This document shows positions 14,736-22,161 of a DNA stretch of 23,090 bases, piece after piece. Position numbers and translations under genes: made by a program. The DNA is from an uncultured Bacilli bacterium (GTDB lineage Bacteria; Bacillota_I; Bacilli_A; RF39; UBA660). The notes beneath the pieces were generated by a model. That model was not told the DNA's origin. It ran no database searches and saw nothing but the letters and a program-made list of their open reading frames with translations. The stretch's first letter is position 1. Each line of letters opens with the position of its first letter. Location of the stretch: contig CAJTSN010000005.1 of the NCBI GenBank assembly GCA_910578745.1, forward strand, positions 17,307-40,396. The letters run 5' to 3'.

Positions 14736-15005
14736 TTACTTTTTTTTATTTTCTAAATATTCTTTCATTTCTTCTTTAGCCTCTTTTCGCATAGGTCGAC
14801 ATTTTAAATAGGCTTCCTTATCCTTTAAAATGGCTTCAACCATGCCTGCACAACTTCCAAAGCCACAAGCACCACAATTATATCCTGGTAGTCGCTTTAA
14901 AACCTCGTCTCTTTCTTTATCCAACGGATTTAAACAAGCGTTTAAAAAAATTAAAATGCTTCCAAAAAGGAAGGCTAAAGCTACTAAAATAATGATTTCA
15001 ATCAT
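14736..15005 (-). CDS. rnfB: Rnf complex subunit B, minimal form lacking the ferredoxin domain
   Basis: 89 residues from the ATG at 15003-15005, chosen for its GTAGGAGG site 6 bases upstream; an upstream in-frame start at 15044 lacks one. An N-terminal membrane helix (IEIIILVALAFLFGSILIFL) is followed by the 4Fe-4S (Fes-type) domain LPGYNCGACGFGSCAGMVEAIL, with a fourth cysteine in LKCRPM. Full-length RnfB continues with one or more ferredoxin-like 2x[4Fe-4S] domains; here a TAA follows a lysine-rich tail and nothing of the CxxCxxCxxxCP kind is found downstream in any frame I checked. RnfB is the subunit thought to accept electrons from ferredoxin. It overlaps the small CxxCxxC gene by 8 bases and closes the Rnf operon. 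Confidence 0.85.
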   Translation of the reverse strand: MIEIIILVALAFLFGSILIFLNACLNPLDKERDEVLKRLPGYNCGACGFGSCAGMVEAILKDKEAYLKCRPMRKEAKEEMKEYLENKKK

Positions 15006-15108
15006 GTGTTTTCCTCCTACAATTTTGACAGTTTCTACACCCAATTGTTTTTTTTGTTACACAAAGACTAAGTAAAAATAAGCCTAACATTAATACATAA
15101 CCTATCAT
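14998..15108 (-). CDS. 36-residue membrane microprotein with CxxCxxC tail in the Rnf operon (NqrM-like layout)
   Basis: A 36-codon gene between rnfA and rnfB. Its ATG (15106-15108) shares bases with the rnfA stop in an ATGA overlap, with GAGGT 7 bases upstream, and its own stop overlaps the start of rnfB; this tight coupling is strong evidence that it is translated. Residues 2-17 form one hydrophobic helix, followed by KKTI and then GCRNCQNC, placing cysteines at 24, 27 and 30, plus a Cys at 16 and His at 35. The layout (one helix, a basic turn, a cysteine cluster) recalls NqrM (DUF539), the small factor needed to load iron into the NqrD/NqrE site of Na+-NQR; RnfA and RnfE are the homologues of those subunits. 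A similar maturation role is inferred; homology to NqrM is not shown. Confidence 0.72.
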   Translation of the reverse strand: MIGYVLMLGLFLLSLCVTKKTIGCRNCQNCRRKTHD

Positions 15109-15671
15109 AAACCATACCTCGTAAATAGTAGCGCTATTATGCCTAGGGTAATAAAGGCAATTGGAATTCCTTGAAATCCTTTTAAAATTGGTGCTCGATC
15201 CATTTTGATTCGAAGCGTGGAAAAAACATAAATAACAAGAAGAAAACCTAGACTACTTCCTAATGAATAGATTACAGTTTCTAAAAAAGAAAAGGCATTA
15301 TCAATCGTTAAAATCGAGATACCAAGTACCGCACAGTTTGTCGTGATTAAAGGAATATATAGACCCATACTTTTATAAAGGCTTGGAAAATACTTCTTAA
15401 TCAGTATCTCTAAAATTCCTACAATAGAAGCAATTGTAAAAATAAAGACAAGGGTTCTTAAATGAGCGGTATTACTAGGAACTAAAATCTGATAATAAAA
15501 GAGATACGAAATAATAGAAGAAAGAACCGTTGTAAGAACGACTAAAATTCCCATCTTATAGGCGTTTTCTTCCCTTTTAGAGTTTCCCATTAAAGGACAT
15601 AAACCTAAAAATTTCGTAAGAACAATGTTTTCAGTTAAAAAAGCAGTTAAAAATAGACTAACGAGTTTCAT
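15105..15671 (-). CDS. rnfA: Rnf complex subunit A
   Basis: 188 residues from the ATG at 15669-15671, preceded by GGAGAG; an upstream in-frame ATG at 15695 lies inside rnfE and lacks a site. RnfA is a six-helix membrane subunit. It carries the two conserved half-helix cysteine motifs that, with RnfE, hold an iron centre in the middle of the membrane: FLGLCPLMG near residue 25 and LITTNCAVLG near residue 110. The C-terminal FQGIPIAFITLGIIAL is typical. It overlaps rnfE by 14 bases, and its stop forms an ATGA overlap with the CxxCxxC microprotein gene. Part of the ferredoxin:NAD+ oxidoreductase that couples electron transfer to Na+ or H+ export. Confidence 0.96.
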   Translation of the reverse strand: MKLVSLFLTAFLTENIVLTKFLGLCPLMGNSKREENAYKMGILVVLTTVLSSIISYLFYYQILVPSNTAHLRTLVFIFTIASIVGILEILIKKYFPSLYKSMGLYIPLITTNCAVLGISILTIDNAFSFLETVIYSLGSSLGFLLVIYVFSTLRIKMDRAPILKGFQGIPIAFITLGIIALLFTRYGL

Positions 15672-16290
15672 GTTTTCTCTCCTTCCATGTTCCAATAATT
15701 CCTAAAAGGAAACCAGCCACTAGAAAAGCGCCCGCGGGACTCACAAAAATGGAAATCGGAAAATATTTTCCATCAAAAAGAGTTAAAATAATCTCTTGTC
15801 CAACTATATTTTTCGTTGCATCGACAATCGTAATCGTGCCACTTCCGAGTATTTCACGAACGAGTCCAAAAACCGATATAGATAAAAGATAACCAAGGCC
15901 AATCCCAACGCCATCAATAAAACTTTCTTTTACGCCTTCTTTCATAGCCACTAAAAGGGCCCGTCCTAGAATAATGCAATTGACTACAATTAAAGACAAA
16001 TAAATACCAAAAGCATCATATAGTGGTTTTACAAAAGTGGACAAGAGAAGTTCTAAAATGGTAACCAATGTTCCAATAATCAAAATTAAAGAAGGTGTAA
16101 CTACACTTTTGCCAATCCATTTCTTTAAAAGAGATACGACAACATTTGAAAGCGTTAAAACAAGAAAGACAGCAAAGCCCAGTAGAAGTGATTTTTCAAA
16201 TGTAGTCGAAATTGCCATAGTAGAACAAAGACCTAACATAAGTACAACAAGGGGGTTTTCTTTTATGACCCCATCTTTTATTTTTCGCAT
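15658..16290 (-). CDS. rnfE: Rnf complex subunit E
   Basis: 210 residues, a normal length. Homologue and membrane partner of RnfA in inverted topology. The conserved cysteine motifs are present: VVLMLGLCSTMAI near residue 22 and LIVVNCIILGRA near residue 105, which together with those of RnfA ligate the intramembrane iron centre. About six hydrophobic helices; the C-terminus ends in GIIGTWKERKHE. The ATG has a strong AAGGAGGA site 5 bases upstream, located immediately after the stop of the 29-residue microprotein gene, so ribosomes finishing that gene could restart here. Confidence 0.95.
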   Translation of the reverse strand: MRKIKDGVIKENPLVVLMLGLCSTMAISTTFEKSLLLGFAVFLVLTLSNVVVSLLKKWIGKSVVTPSLILIIGTLVTILELLLSTFVKPLYDAFGIYLSLIVVNCIILGRALLVAMKEGVKESFIDGVGIGLGYLLSISVFGLVREILGSGTITIVDATKNIVGQEIILTLFDGKYFPISIFVSPAGAFLVAGFLLGIIGTWKERKHETR

Positions 16291-16300
16291 AAATTCCTCC

Positions 16301-16390
16301 TTATGTGAATGCTTTTACAAGTAGAATGAGTAAAATACAGAAAAAAGCAAGAAGAACAAAGAAGAAAAGTTCTTTGATGTTTTCTTTCAT
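16301..16390 (-). CDS. 29-residue single-helix membrane microprotein in the Rnf operon
   Basis: A 29-codon gene between the rnfD-rnfG fusion and rnfE. Its ATG (16388-16390) overlaps the fusion's TGA stop as ATGA, with an AGGTG-type site about 7 bases upstream, and its stop is followed at once by the rnfE ribosome binding site. The product has a charged N-terminus (MKENIKEL) and one hydrophobic stretch with Phe and Leu runs and a single Cys, ending LVKAFT, so one membrane helix with a short basic end is predicted. It is the wrong frame and too complete to be part of RnfE, which has its own full N-terminus. I do not recognise it; a small accessory subunit of the complex is a reasonable guess. 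Confidence 0.68.
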   Translation of the reverse strand: MKENIKELFFFVLLAFFCILLILLVKAFT

Positions 16391-17811
16391 TTTAAAACAC
16401 CTGCTTCCTTTAAGACATTTATCATCGTCTTTTTTAATGCCTTTGAAGAAATCGTTGCTCCACTTATCGTATCAACTTCTTCTATTTGATTTTGCTTTTT
16501 CAATAAAGTATCTATGTAATTTGCATCCATAACCATTTGATAGTAAGCATCAGTTTCATGTTCTTCTAAAACTTGAAAAGAAAGAACTTTTCCATCTTCT
16601 AAAGTCAACTTAGATTGAATCAAACCACCATTTCCTTTTTGCATGACAATATAAGTGGTTTGGTTTCCATTTTTCTCTTCACTTACAACCGAAAAATTAG
16701 AATCTCTTTCTTCTGTTTTTGTATATTTTCCTACGACTTGTCGGATTAGAAGAAACGAAAAGAAGCAACAAATAAACAGTGGCAAAGCCATTTTTTTACT
16801 TGCATTTCCTCTAGAAGAACCAATTTTATCTAAAATGGGAACAAATAAATTCATTGTTAAAATACTTGTGAGAACCCCCTCGGGAAGTGGAGAAAGGTAC
16901 CGAAAAGCAACTGTAAGAATTCCAAGTAAAATAGCATACAAGACTTGACCAATTGATGTAATAGGACTCGTCACTGGATCCGTTGCCATAAAAACAGCCC
17001 CAAAGAACAATCCTCCACTTAACACTTGAAATATGGGATACCAAAGACCTACTCCATTCATACTCCCAATAATACATGTAAGTAGAAAAACCGTTCCTAT
17101 ATAAAAGGTTGGAATTTTCCACTTAATCACACGTTTATAACTTAAAAAGAAGAAAGCCAAAAGACAAAGACAAGCACTTGTTTCTCCCATAGCACCGGGA
17201 ATCGTTCCTAGAAAAAAAGATGCAAGAGTTCCATAAGGTTCGACTAAAGTTTCATAAGTACCGATTCCATCAACTAAAGAAACATTCGCAAGTGGAGTCG
17301 CACCACTGACAACGCGAATCTCCTCTGTATTCAAATATCCCCCCATCGTTGCGATTTGAGCTCCATAAATAGTGAGCAAAAACAAGCAACCAATCAAGGC
17401 TGGATTAAACAAGTTATAACCAAAACCTCCATAGAGCATCTTTCCTAAAATAGAGGCAATGAAACTAGCGATTGCCATTAAAACAAGAGGCGTATTATAA
17501 GGAACAATCAAACTTAAGAAAAGACCCGGAAAAATCCAGAAAGACTGTTTCAGTTCTTTTTTTGTTTCCTCTTTACTTCTTCCTTTTAATATTCGAATAA
17601 AGAAGTACTCACTCACATAAGAAGTCATTACACTCACAAACACTAAAAGAAGTGGATAAAGCATACCATAGATAGTTGCATATCCATGTAAAAATGGCAG
17701 AATTCCATTTTTATAAAAACCGAAGATAAGTATAGGCATTAAAGCGATAAAAAGATTTCGCATCATTTTATCAGTTGCATTTTCATGCCGAAGAAAAGGT
17801 CCCATTTTCAT
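16387..17811 (-). CDS. rnfD: Fused Rnf subunits D and G
   Basis: 474 residues combining two normally separate subunits. Residues 1-335 are RnfD: about ten membrane helices and the flavin site SGATPL, with Thr172 the expected attachment point for covalent FMN. A further hydrophobic helix (341-360) then leads into a short RnfG-type FMN-binding domain (about 370-474) that ends DTISGATISSKAL, with Thr453 as its FMN attachment site. Together they carry electrons across the membrane between RnfC/RnfB and the pump. The G part is only about 135 residues with its helix, shorter than a usual RnfG. It begins in an ATGA overlap with rnfC (GAGGGAG upstream) and ends in an ATGA overlap with the 29-residue gene. 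Covalent FMN needs ApbE, which is not in this window. Confidence 0.93.
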   Translation of the reverse strand: MKMGPFLRHENATDKMMRNLFIALMPILIFGFYKNGILPFLHGYATIYGMLYPLLLVFVSVMTSYVSEYFFIRILKGRSKEETKKELKQSFWIFPGLFLSLIVPYNTPLVLMAIASFIASILGKMLYGGFGYNLFNPALIGCLFLLTIYGAQIATMGGYLNTEEIRVVSGATPLANVSLVDGIGTYETLVEPYGTLASFFLGTIPGAMGETSACLCLLAFFFLSYKRVIKWKIPTFYIGTVFLLTCIIGSMNGVGLWYPIFQVLSGGLFFGAVFMATDPVTSPITSIGQVLYAILLGILTVAFRYLSPLPEGVLTSILTMNLFVPILDKIGSSRGNASKKMALPLFICCFFSFLLIRQVVGKYTKTEERDSNFSVVSEEKNGNQTTYIVMQKGNGGLIQSKLTLEDGKVLSFQVLEEHETDAYYQMVMDANYIDTLLKKQNQIEEVDTISGATISSKALKKTMINVLKEAGVLK

Positions 17812-19022
17812 TTTTTTCTCCCTCTCATTCTATCCTTAGCTTCCTGTACACTCTCTTTTACTGCAATCTTTGCTGGACATATATAAGAACAAATTCCACA
17901 GGCAATGCAGGCTTCTGGATTCAAGTGCGTTAAAGCGTCTTTGTTGTTTTTGTTTTCACGAATTAAGATTGGTGATATTTTACTAGGGCAATTTTCTGTA
18001 CATTTCCCACATTTCATACAAGGAGTTTCTTCTATTTCTTGACGGGGAAGCGCTAAAACAGAGGTTGTCGACGGAAGAATTACATCGTTTTCTAAATCGA
18101 GTTCTCTTCCCATCATAGGTCCCCCTAATATGAGTGTACTATTCGACTCCACTCCTATTTTTTCTAATATCGTACTAATTTTCGTTCCAATCTTTACTTG
18201 TATATTACAAGGCTTTTTCATCTGTTCTCCTGAAAAAGTGACAATACGATCAAGTAAAGGTTTCTTATAAAATAAGGCCTGTCCAATTGCATAAATCGTA
18301 GAAACATTATTGACTACAATTCCCTTTTCAAGCGGAATGTTTTTATAATCAGTGTGTTTTAAATAACGAACCAAGGCCCTCTCCCACCCCATGGGATACA
18401 AATTAGGAACTTCAGATACTCTTATCTTTTCATAAGCAGAAGCTCTTGTAAGTAAGGCCTCTTTCAAAAGTGGGCTCTTCGCTTTTATGGCAATTATACA
18501 TTCCTTAATAGCAAATGTATTCATCAATATAGAAATTGTTTCTAAAATGATAGAAGCATGCTTTAATATACAAACAAAATCAGAAGTAATGTAGGGTTCA
18601 CAAGAAACTGCATTGACAATTAATGTATTCACTTTTTCTTTTGTGTCATATTTAAGATACGTAGGAAAGCCAGCGCCTCCCATACCACAAATGCCTGCTT
18701 CTTTCAATAAAGAAAGCATTTCTTCTCTTGTATAGTCTCTCCTCTTTTCTTTCTTAGAAAAAGAAGTGACTTCTCCATTGTTTTTAATATGTATATAAGG
18801 TAGATCTGGCGTGATGGAAACCGTTCCACCAATAGAGGCAAGAATTGGCATATCATATTTTGTATAGCGACCTAAAATATCGCCTTCTTTTACATCGTCA
18901 CCCGTTTTCACAAAAATCTTATCCTCCTTTGTAATAGGAAGATAAACGTCTTCAGGTTGTAGTTCTTCTTCAAAACATTGCATACTCATTTCTTTTTTCT
19001 TCTTTAAAGAAACTCCTATCAT
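17808..19022 (-). CDS. rnfC: Rnf complex subunit C
   Basis: 404 residues from the ATG at 19020-19022, chosen for AGGTG 6 bases upstream; GTG and ATG codons just before it lie on or too near that site. RnfC is the peripheral subunit that exchanges electrons with NAD(H). Seen: the N-terminal barrel-sandwich part (DVKEGDILGRY), the glycine-rich GICGMGGAGFPTYLK region that binds flavin/NADH, VNAVSCEPYITSDF, and two C-terminal 4Fe-4S motifs CMKCGKCTENCP (about 335) and CIACGICSYICP (about 372). First gene of the Rnf operon, followed by the D-G fusion in an ATGA overlap. Slightly shorter than many RnfC proteins at the C-terminus. The complex links ferredoxin and NAD+ to an ion gradient. Confidence 0.95.
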   Translation of the reverse strand: MIGVSLKKKKEMSMQCFEEELQPEDVYLPITKEDKIFVKTGDDVKEGDILGRYTKYDMPILASIGGTVSITPDLPYIHIKNNGEVTSFSKKEKRRDYTREEMLSLLKEAGICGMGGAGFPTYLKYDTKEKVNTLIVNAVSCEPYITSDFVCILKHASIILETISILMNTFAIKECIIAIKAKSPLLKEALLTRASAYEKIRVSEVPNLYPMGWERALVRYLKHTDYKNIPLEKGIVVNNVSTIYAIGQALFYKKPLLDRIVTFSGEQMKKPCNIQVKIGTKISTILEKIGVESNSTLILGGPMMGRELDLENDVILPSTTSVLALPRQEIEETPCMKCGKCTENCPSKISPILIRENKNNKDALTHLNPEACIACGICSYICPAKIAVKESVQEAKDRMRGRKK

Positions 19023-19039
19023 TCTCATCACCTAAAATT

Positions 19040-19069
19040 ATTATACTATTGAAAAAGAAAAAAAAGCAA
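19040..19069 (-). promoter_or_regulatory. Possible promoter of the Rnf operon
   Basis: Minus strand: TTGCTT (19064-19069), 18-base spacer, TATAAT (19040-19045). The leader would be about 10 bases, just enough for the ribosome binding site. The -35 box lies within the terminator-like hairpin at 19058-19085. Confidence 0.45.
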
Positions 19070-19085
19070 GTATAATGCTTACTTG
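19058..19085 (-). terminator. Terminator-like hairpin ahead of the Rnf operon
   Basis: Minus strand: CAAGTA-(7 bases)-TACTTG, then C and eight T. It could end transcripts coming from the transporter gene upstream, insulating the Rnf operon. Confidence 0.5.
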
Positions 19086-19339
19086 TCTACTTTTTCTATT
19101 TTTCTTTTCTCATAAATAAGAAAAAAGAATATCCATATCTTTTTTTTAAGAGACAATCCATAGTAAAAAAAGATTATTTCCATTATACTTGTAAGAAAAA
19201 GGAATTCATTACAAAATACTCCACTTTCGAAAAAAGAAAGAGATTATTTCTTTTATTTATAGTCGTTCAAACGAAAAAGAATCTCTATAAGAATTGAAAA
19301 AATGCATTGAAACACTCGCAAAGACAAGCGTATAAAATA

Positions 19340-21310
19340 CTAATTTGTCGAATCTTTAATACTATATTCAATTTGTTTTGCAATTTTTTCGACTCCAAAT
19401 TTATCTACATTTAACACAATATCATAATTTGAAAAATCATACCAATCCTGATCTGTATAGTATCTATAATGTTTCGCTCTTTCTTTATTTATATTTCTAA
19501 TTTCTTTCAACGCCTCTTTTTCATTCAAGCCATAATATGTAGTAGCCCTTTTTACTTTATTTTCATCATCGCTATATAAAAAAACTTTTATAACATCTTG
19601 ATTATCCTTTAGAATATAATCAGCACATCGACCAACGATGACACAACTCTCCTCTGCCAGTTTTTTAATCACATGACTTTCTGCAATAAACATTCTATCC
19701 TCATTATTATTTTCATATGTATTTTTCTTCGTTTGTTCTTGTTTGGCTATATATTGATTCGAAAGACCTGACTCTTTCGCCGTAAGGGAGATAATTTCTT
19801 TATCATAAAAATTTATCCCTAGATTTTTCGCAAGAATTTGACCTACATATCTTCCACCCGATGCGTATTCCCTACTTATTGTAATGACAATATGTTTCCC
19901 TTTATATTTATTTGATTTAAAATCAACTTCTTCCTTTAAATCTTCGCCCTTATTTAATTTTTTGATTTCAGAGAATAAAACAAAGAAACAGGCAAGAAAA
20001 GTGATACTATCCGCAATAGGTCCTGCATATAGTATTCCATAAATACCTTTATTCAATGGAATCGTTAATAAAAGAGAAATAGGAATGAATAAAAGAATTT
20101 GTCTTAAAAAAGATAAACAAGTTGCTTTTATTACATTCCCTAGAGATTGAATCATTACACTTGATGTCATTTCAAAAGCATTAATACTACAAAGAACTAA
20201 GAAAGACCTACAGATTAAGACTGCAAATTCCATAAATAAATCATAAGTAGGATCACTTTTAGAAATGAATATTCCAATAATTTGCTTTGGAAAGATTACT
20301 AATAAAATATTTAATAAAACACCAATAATAAAATTAATAATCAAAACCTTTTTAATTGTCTCTTTCACTCGTTTATAATTCCCTGCACCATAGTTAAACC
20401 CCACAATGGGTTGAGCCCCTATTGAAATACCAATGACACAGGAAATATAAATACTATTTACTTTAGACACGATTCCATAAACAGATAATGGAATATCAGC
20501 TCCAAACTTTGATAATGCTCCATATTTAGTTAACATATTATTCATAAAAATGAACAATACAAGCACAGTCATTTGGGTAATGCAAGTGGAAATGCCTAAA
20601 GATAAAACTTTCCATATTGATTTGTTTATTTTAAAGTCCTTTTTTTCCAATTTTACTGTTTTTATTTTAGGAATATAAAGAATGGCAATTATACATGAAA
20701 CAATTTGACCTATTATAGTAGCAAGAGCCCCACCTTTTACACCCTGATTGAATACAAAAATAAAAATAGGATCCAATATAATATTAATAATGGCACCAAT
20801 TAACAACATAACCATTGCATATTTTGGAGAATTATCTGCTCTTATAATATTAGATAAGGCAGTATAAATCATCATAAATGGAGCTCCTAAGATAATGATC
20901 TTTCCATATTCCATTGCGTATGGATATACATTCTCTGTGCATCCAAATAAATAAGTTAAATTAGGAAGTGCAATATAGGAAATTACACTAAATACTATTG
21001 CTACTAGAAAAATAAAAACAATTGCAGAACCTAAACTTTTTTTAGCTTCCTCATGTTTTTTTTCACCTAGTTTTAAAGATAAAAAGGCGGACATACCATT
21101 TCCAATCAAACTTGCGACTGCCGTAAATATAATGATTAATGGAAATAGAACATTTGTCGCTGCATTTCCTAAAGTTCCAACCCCTTTACCAATAAAAATC
21201 TGATCAACAACATTATAAATGGAATTCACTAACATACTAATGACACATGGTAGTGCAAACGTAATTAATAGCTTATTGATATTATCTTTTTCTAAATTAT
21301 TTTCTTTCAT
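19340..21310 (-). CDS. MATE-family transporter fused to a cytidylate-kinase-like domain
   Basis: 656 residues in two modules. Residues 1-450 are a MATE (multidrug and toxin extrusion) transporter with about 12 hydrophobic helices, opening LLITFALPCVISMLVNSIYNVVDQIFIGKGVG and repeating the pattern in the second half (GAQPIVGFNYGAGNYKRVKETI), as the family does. After a charged linker, residues 471-656 form a cytidylate-kinase-like domain: ITISREYASGGRYVG at the phosphate-binding end, GINFYDKEIISLTAKESGL, VIVGRCADYIL, VFLYSDDENKVKRA and WYDFSNYDIVLNVD. MATE proteins exchange cations for drugs or metabolites. The kinase substrate is unknown; whether it controls transport is open. Own extended -10 promoter, ribosome site AGAAGG. 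Less likely alternative: an assembly joining of two genes, but the frame is continuous and no internal start stands out. Confidence 0.9.
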   Translation of the reverse strand: MKENNLEKDNINKLLITFALPCVISMLVNSIYNVVDQIFIGKGVGTLGNAATNVLFPLIIIFTAVASLIGNGMSAFLSLKLGEKKHEEAKKSLGSAIVFIFLVAIVFSVISYIALPNLTYLFGCTENVYPYAMEYGKIIILGAPFMMIYTALSNIIRADNSPKYAMVMLLIGAIINIILDPIFIFVFNQGVKGGALATIIGQIVSCIIAILYIPKIKTVKLEKKDFKINKSIWKVLSLGISTCITQMTVLVLFIFMNNMLTKYGALSKFGADIPLSVYGIVSKVNSIYISCVIGISIGAQPIVGFNYGAGNYKRVKETIKKVLIINFIIGVLLNILLVIFPKQIIGIFISKSDPTYDLFMEFAVLICRSFLVLCSINAFEMTSSVMIQSLGNVIKATCLSFLRQILLFIPISLLLTIPLNKGIYGILYAGPIADSITFLACFFVLFSEIKKLNKGEDLKEEVDFKSNKYKGKHIVITISREYASGGRYVGQILAKNLGINFYDKEIISLTAKESGLSNQYIAKQEQTKKNTYENNNEDRMFIAESHVIKKLAEESCVIVGRCADYILKDNQDVIKVFLYSDDENKVKRATTYYGLNEKEALKEIRNINKERAKHYRYYTDQDWYDFSNYDIVLNVDKFGVEKIAKQIEYSIKDSTN

Positions 21311-21338
21311 TATGTACCTTCTTTCTCAACCAATAGAA

Positions 21339-21368
21339 ATCATAGCACATTTAAAATTTTTGTGTAAG
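21339..21368 (-). promoter_or_regulatory. Promoter of the MATE fusion gene
   Basis: Minus strand: CTTACA (21363-21368), 18-base spacer ending in TGC, then TATGAT (21339-21344): an extended -10 promoter. The start codon lies about 22 bases past the predicted transcription start. Confidence 0.5.
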
Positions 21369-21482
21369 TGTTTTTTTTTGATTTTTTAAAATTTAATATT
21401 TTCTTAGGAAAAATGCAATAAAAAATACTTTTATTCTTACAAGTTTCGTTGTTCTTATAAAGTGTCGTATAAACGATTCAAT

Positions 21483-21505
21483 AAAAAAAGATGATTTTCT
21501 CACCT
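21483..21505 (-). terminator. Intrinsic terminator of rpsP-khpA
   Basis: Minus strand: AGGTGA-GAAAA-TCATCT (6 bp, one G-T pair) followed by six T. It starts at the base directly after the TAA stop of khpA. Confidence 0.75.
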
Positions 21506-21748
21506 TTAAAATGTATCAAAATGAATTTCCACTTTTTTTAAATGATTTGCATAGGCAATTGATTTTGCAATTGTACGAATAGCGGTTGCTATTTTTCCTT
21601 CTTTGCCAATCACTGCTCCCATATCTTCCTTAGAAACAAGTACCTCTATAATGACTTTTTCTTCTTCCTCTAATTCTTTTACGGAAACCATATCAGAATT
21701 TGATACAATATTTTTTACTAAAAATTCGACCAAAGCGGCTATATCCAT
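21506..21748 (-). CDS. khpA: KH-domain RNA-binding protein KhpA
   Basis: 80 residues, the standard size for KhpA (YlqC). A single KH fold with the GxxG loop as GKEG at 48-51 in GAVIGKEGKIATAIRTIAK. In Gram-positive bacteria KhpA pairs with KhpB (Jag/EloR) and binds many transcripts, affecting cell division and elongation. It starts one base after the rpsP stop and is followed at once by a terminator, so rpsP-khpA is a two-gene operon; rimM and trmD, which often follow, are not here. Confidence 0.93.
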   Translation of the reverse strand: MDIAALVEFLVKNIVSNSDMVSVKELEEEEKVIIEVLVSKEDMGAVIGKEGKIATAIRTIAKSIAYANHLKKVEIHFDTF

Positions 21749-21749
21749 T

Positions 21750-22034
21750 TTATTTTCCTTCTTTTTTCGTCATCTTTGTCTGGTGTACTTTTGCAAGAAT
21801 TCCTTGTTTTTTTAGTAAATCTCTTACTGTATTTGTAGGTTCTGCTCCATTTGCTAGCCATTTCATTGCTTTTTCTTCATCAATTTTTACTTCAGCTGGC
21901 TCTGTTATAGGATTATAAGTTCCTACTGTATCAATAATTCTTCCATCTCTTGGACTTCTTGAATCCGCTGCAACAACACGATAAAATGGTCTTTTCTTGG
22001 TTCCCATTCTTTTTAATCTTAATTTAACTGCCAT
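21750..22034 (-). CDS. rpsP: Ribosomal protein S16
   Basis: 94 residues, normal length. The N-terminus MAVKLRLKRMGTKKRPFYRVVAADSRSPRDGR is the S16 signature, followed by ETVGTYNP-like DTVGTYNPI and WLANGAEPTNTVRDLLKK. S16 is a 30S assembly and structural protein. The ATG is preceded by an AGAGAGGAAG site. First gene of the operon with khpA, driven by a near-perfect promoter about 30 bases upstream. Confidence 0.97.
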   Translation of the reverse strand: MAVKLRLKRMGTKKRPFYRVVAADSRSPRDGRIIDTVGTYNPITEPAEVKIDEEKAMKWLANGAEPTNTVRDLLKKQGILAKVHQTKMTKKEGK

Positions 22035-22062
22035 ATTTCTTCCTCTCTTTCTAACTACGTTT

Positions 22063-22091
22063 AGTATAGCATGCTTATTTTTCTATGTCAA
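22063..22091 (-). promoter_or_regulatory. Vegetative promoter of rpsP-khpA
   Basis: Minus strand: TTGACA (22086-22091), 17-base spacer ending in TGC, then TATACT (22063-22068). A 7-bp inverted repeat GTCAACC/GGTTAAC (22087-22093 with 22100-22106) overlaps the -35 box and might be a regulatory site. Confidence 0.85.
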
Positions 22092-22161
22092 CCTTTTTTG
22101 GTTAACACTAAATAAATTTGAATCATCTCACTTCTTAAATAGAAACAAGATCCATTTTAAA

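Larger units (their letters stand above)
19032..19339. other. Intergenic region between the MATE fusion gene and rnfC
   Basis: Contains, in minus-strand order, a hairpin ACGCTTG/CGAGTGT (19312-19331) with a poor T-tail that may terminate the transporter gene; a perfect TATAAT inside AAGTATAATGG near 19180 without a good -35; a 21-codon frame without ribosome binding site; then the terminator and Rnf promoter. No gene is supported. A small RNA from the internal -10 box to the terminator at 19058 is possible but unproven. Confidence 0.5.

Noticed and set aside
14600..14760. Frameshift as explanation of the short RnfB
   Set aside because: An A8 run precedes the stop, but no ferredoxin-type cysteine motif is present downstream in any frame, so a missed C-terminus is not supported.
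19130..19200. 21-codon frame in the gap before rnfC
   Set aside because: No ribosome binding site and no recognisable product.
22087..22106. Hairpin GTCAACC/GGTTAAC as terminator of the right-edge gene
   Set aside because: On the minus strand it is followed by ATAGAAAAATAAG, not a T-run, and it overlaps the rpsP -35 box.
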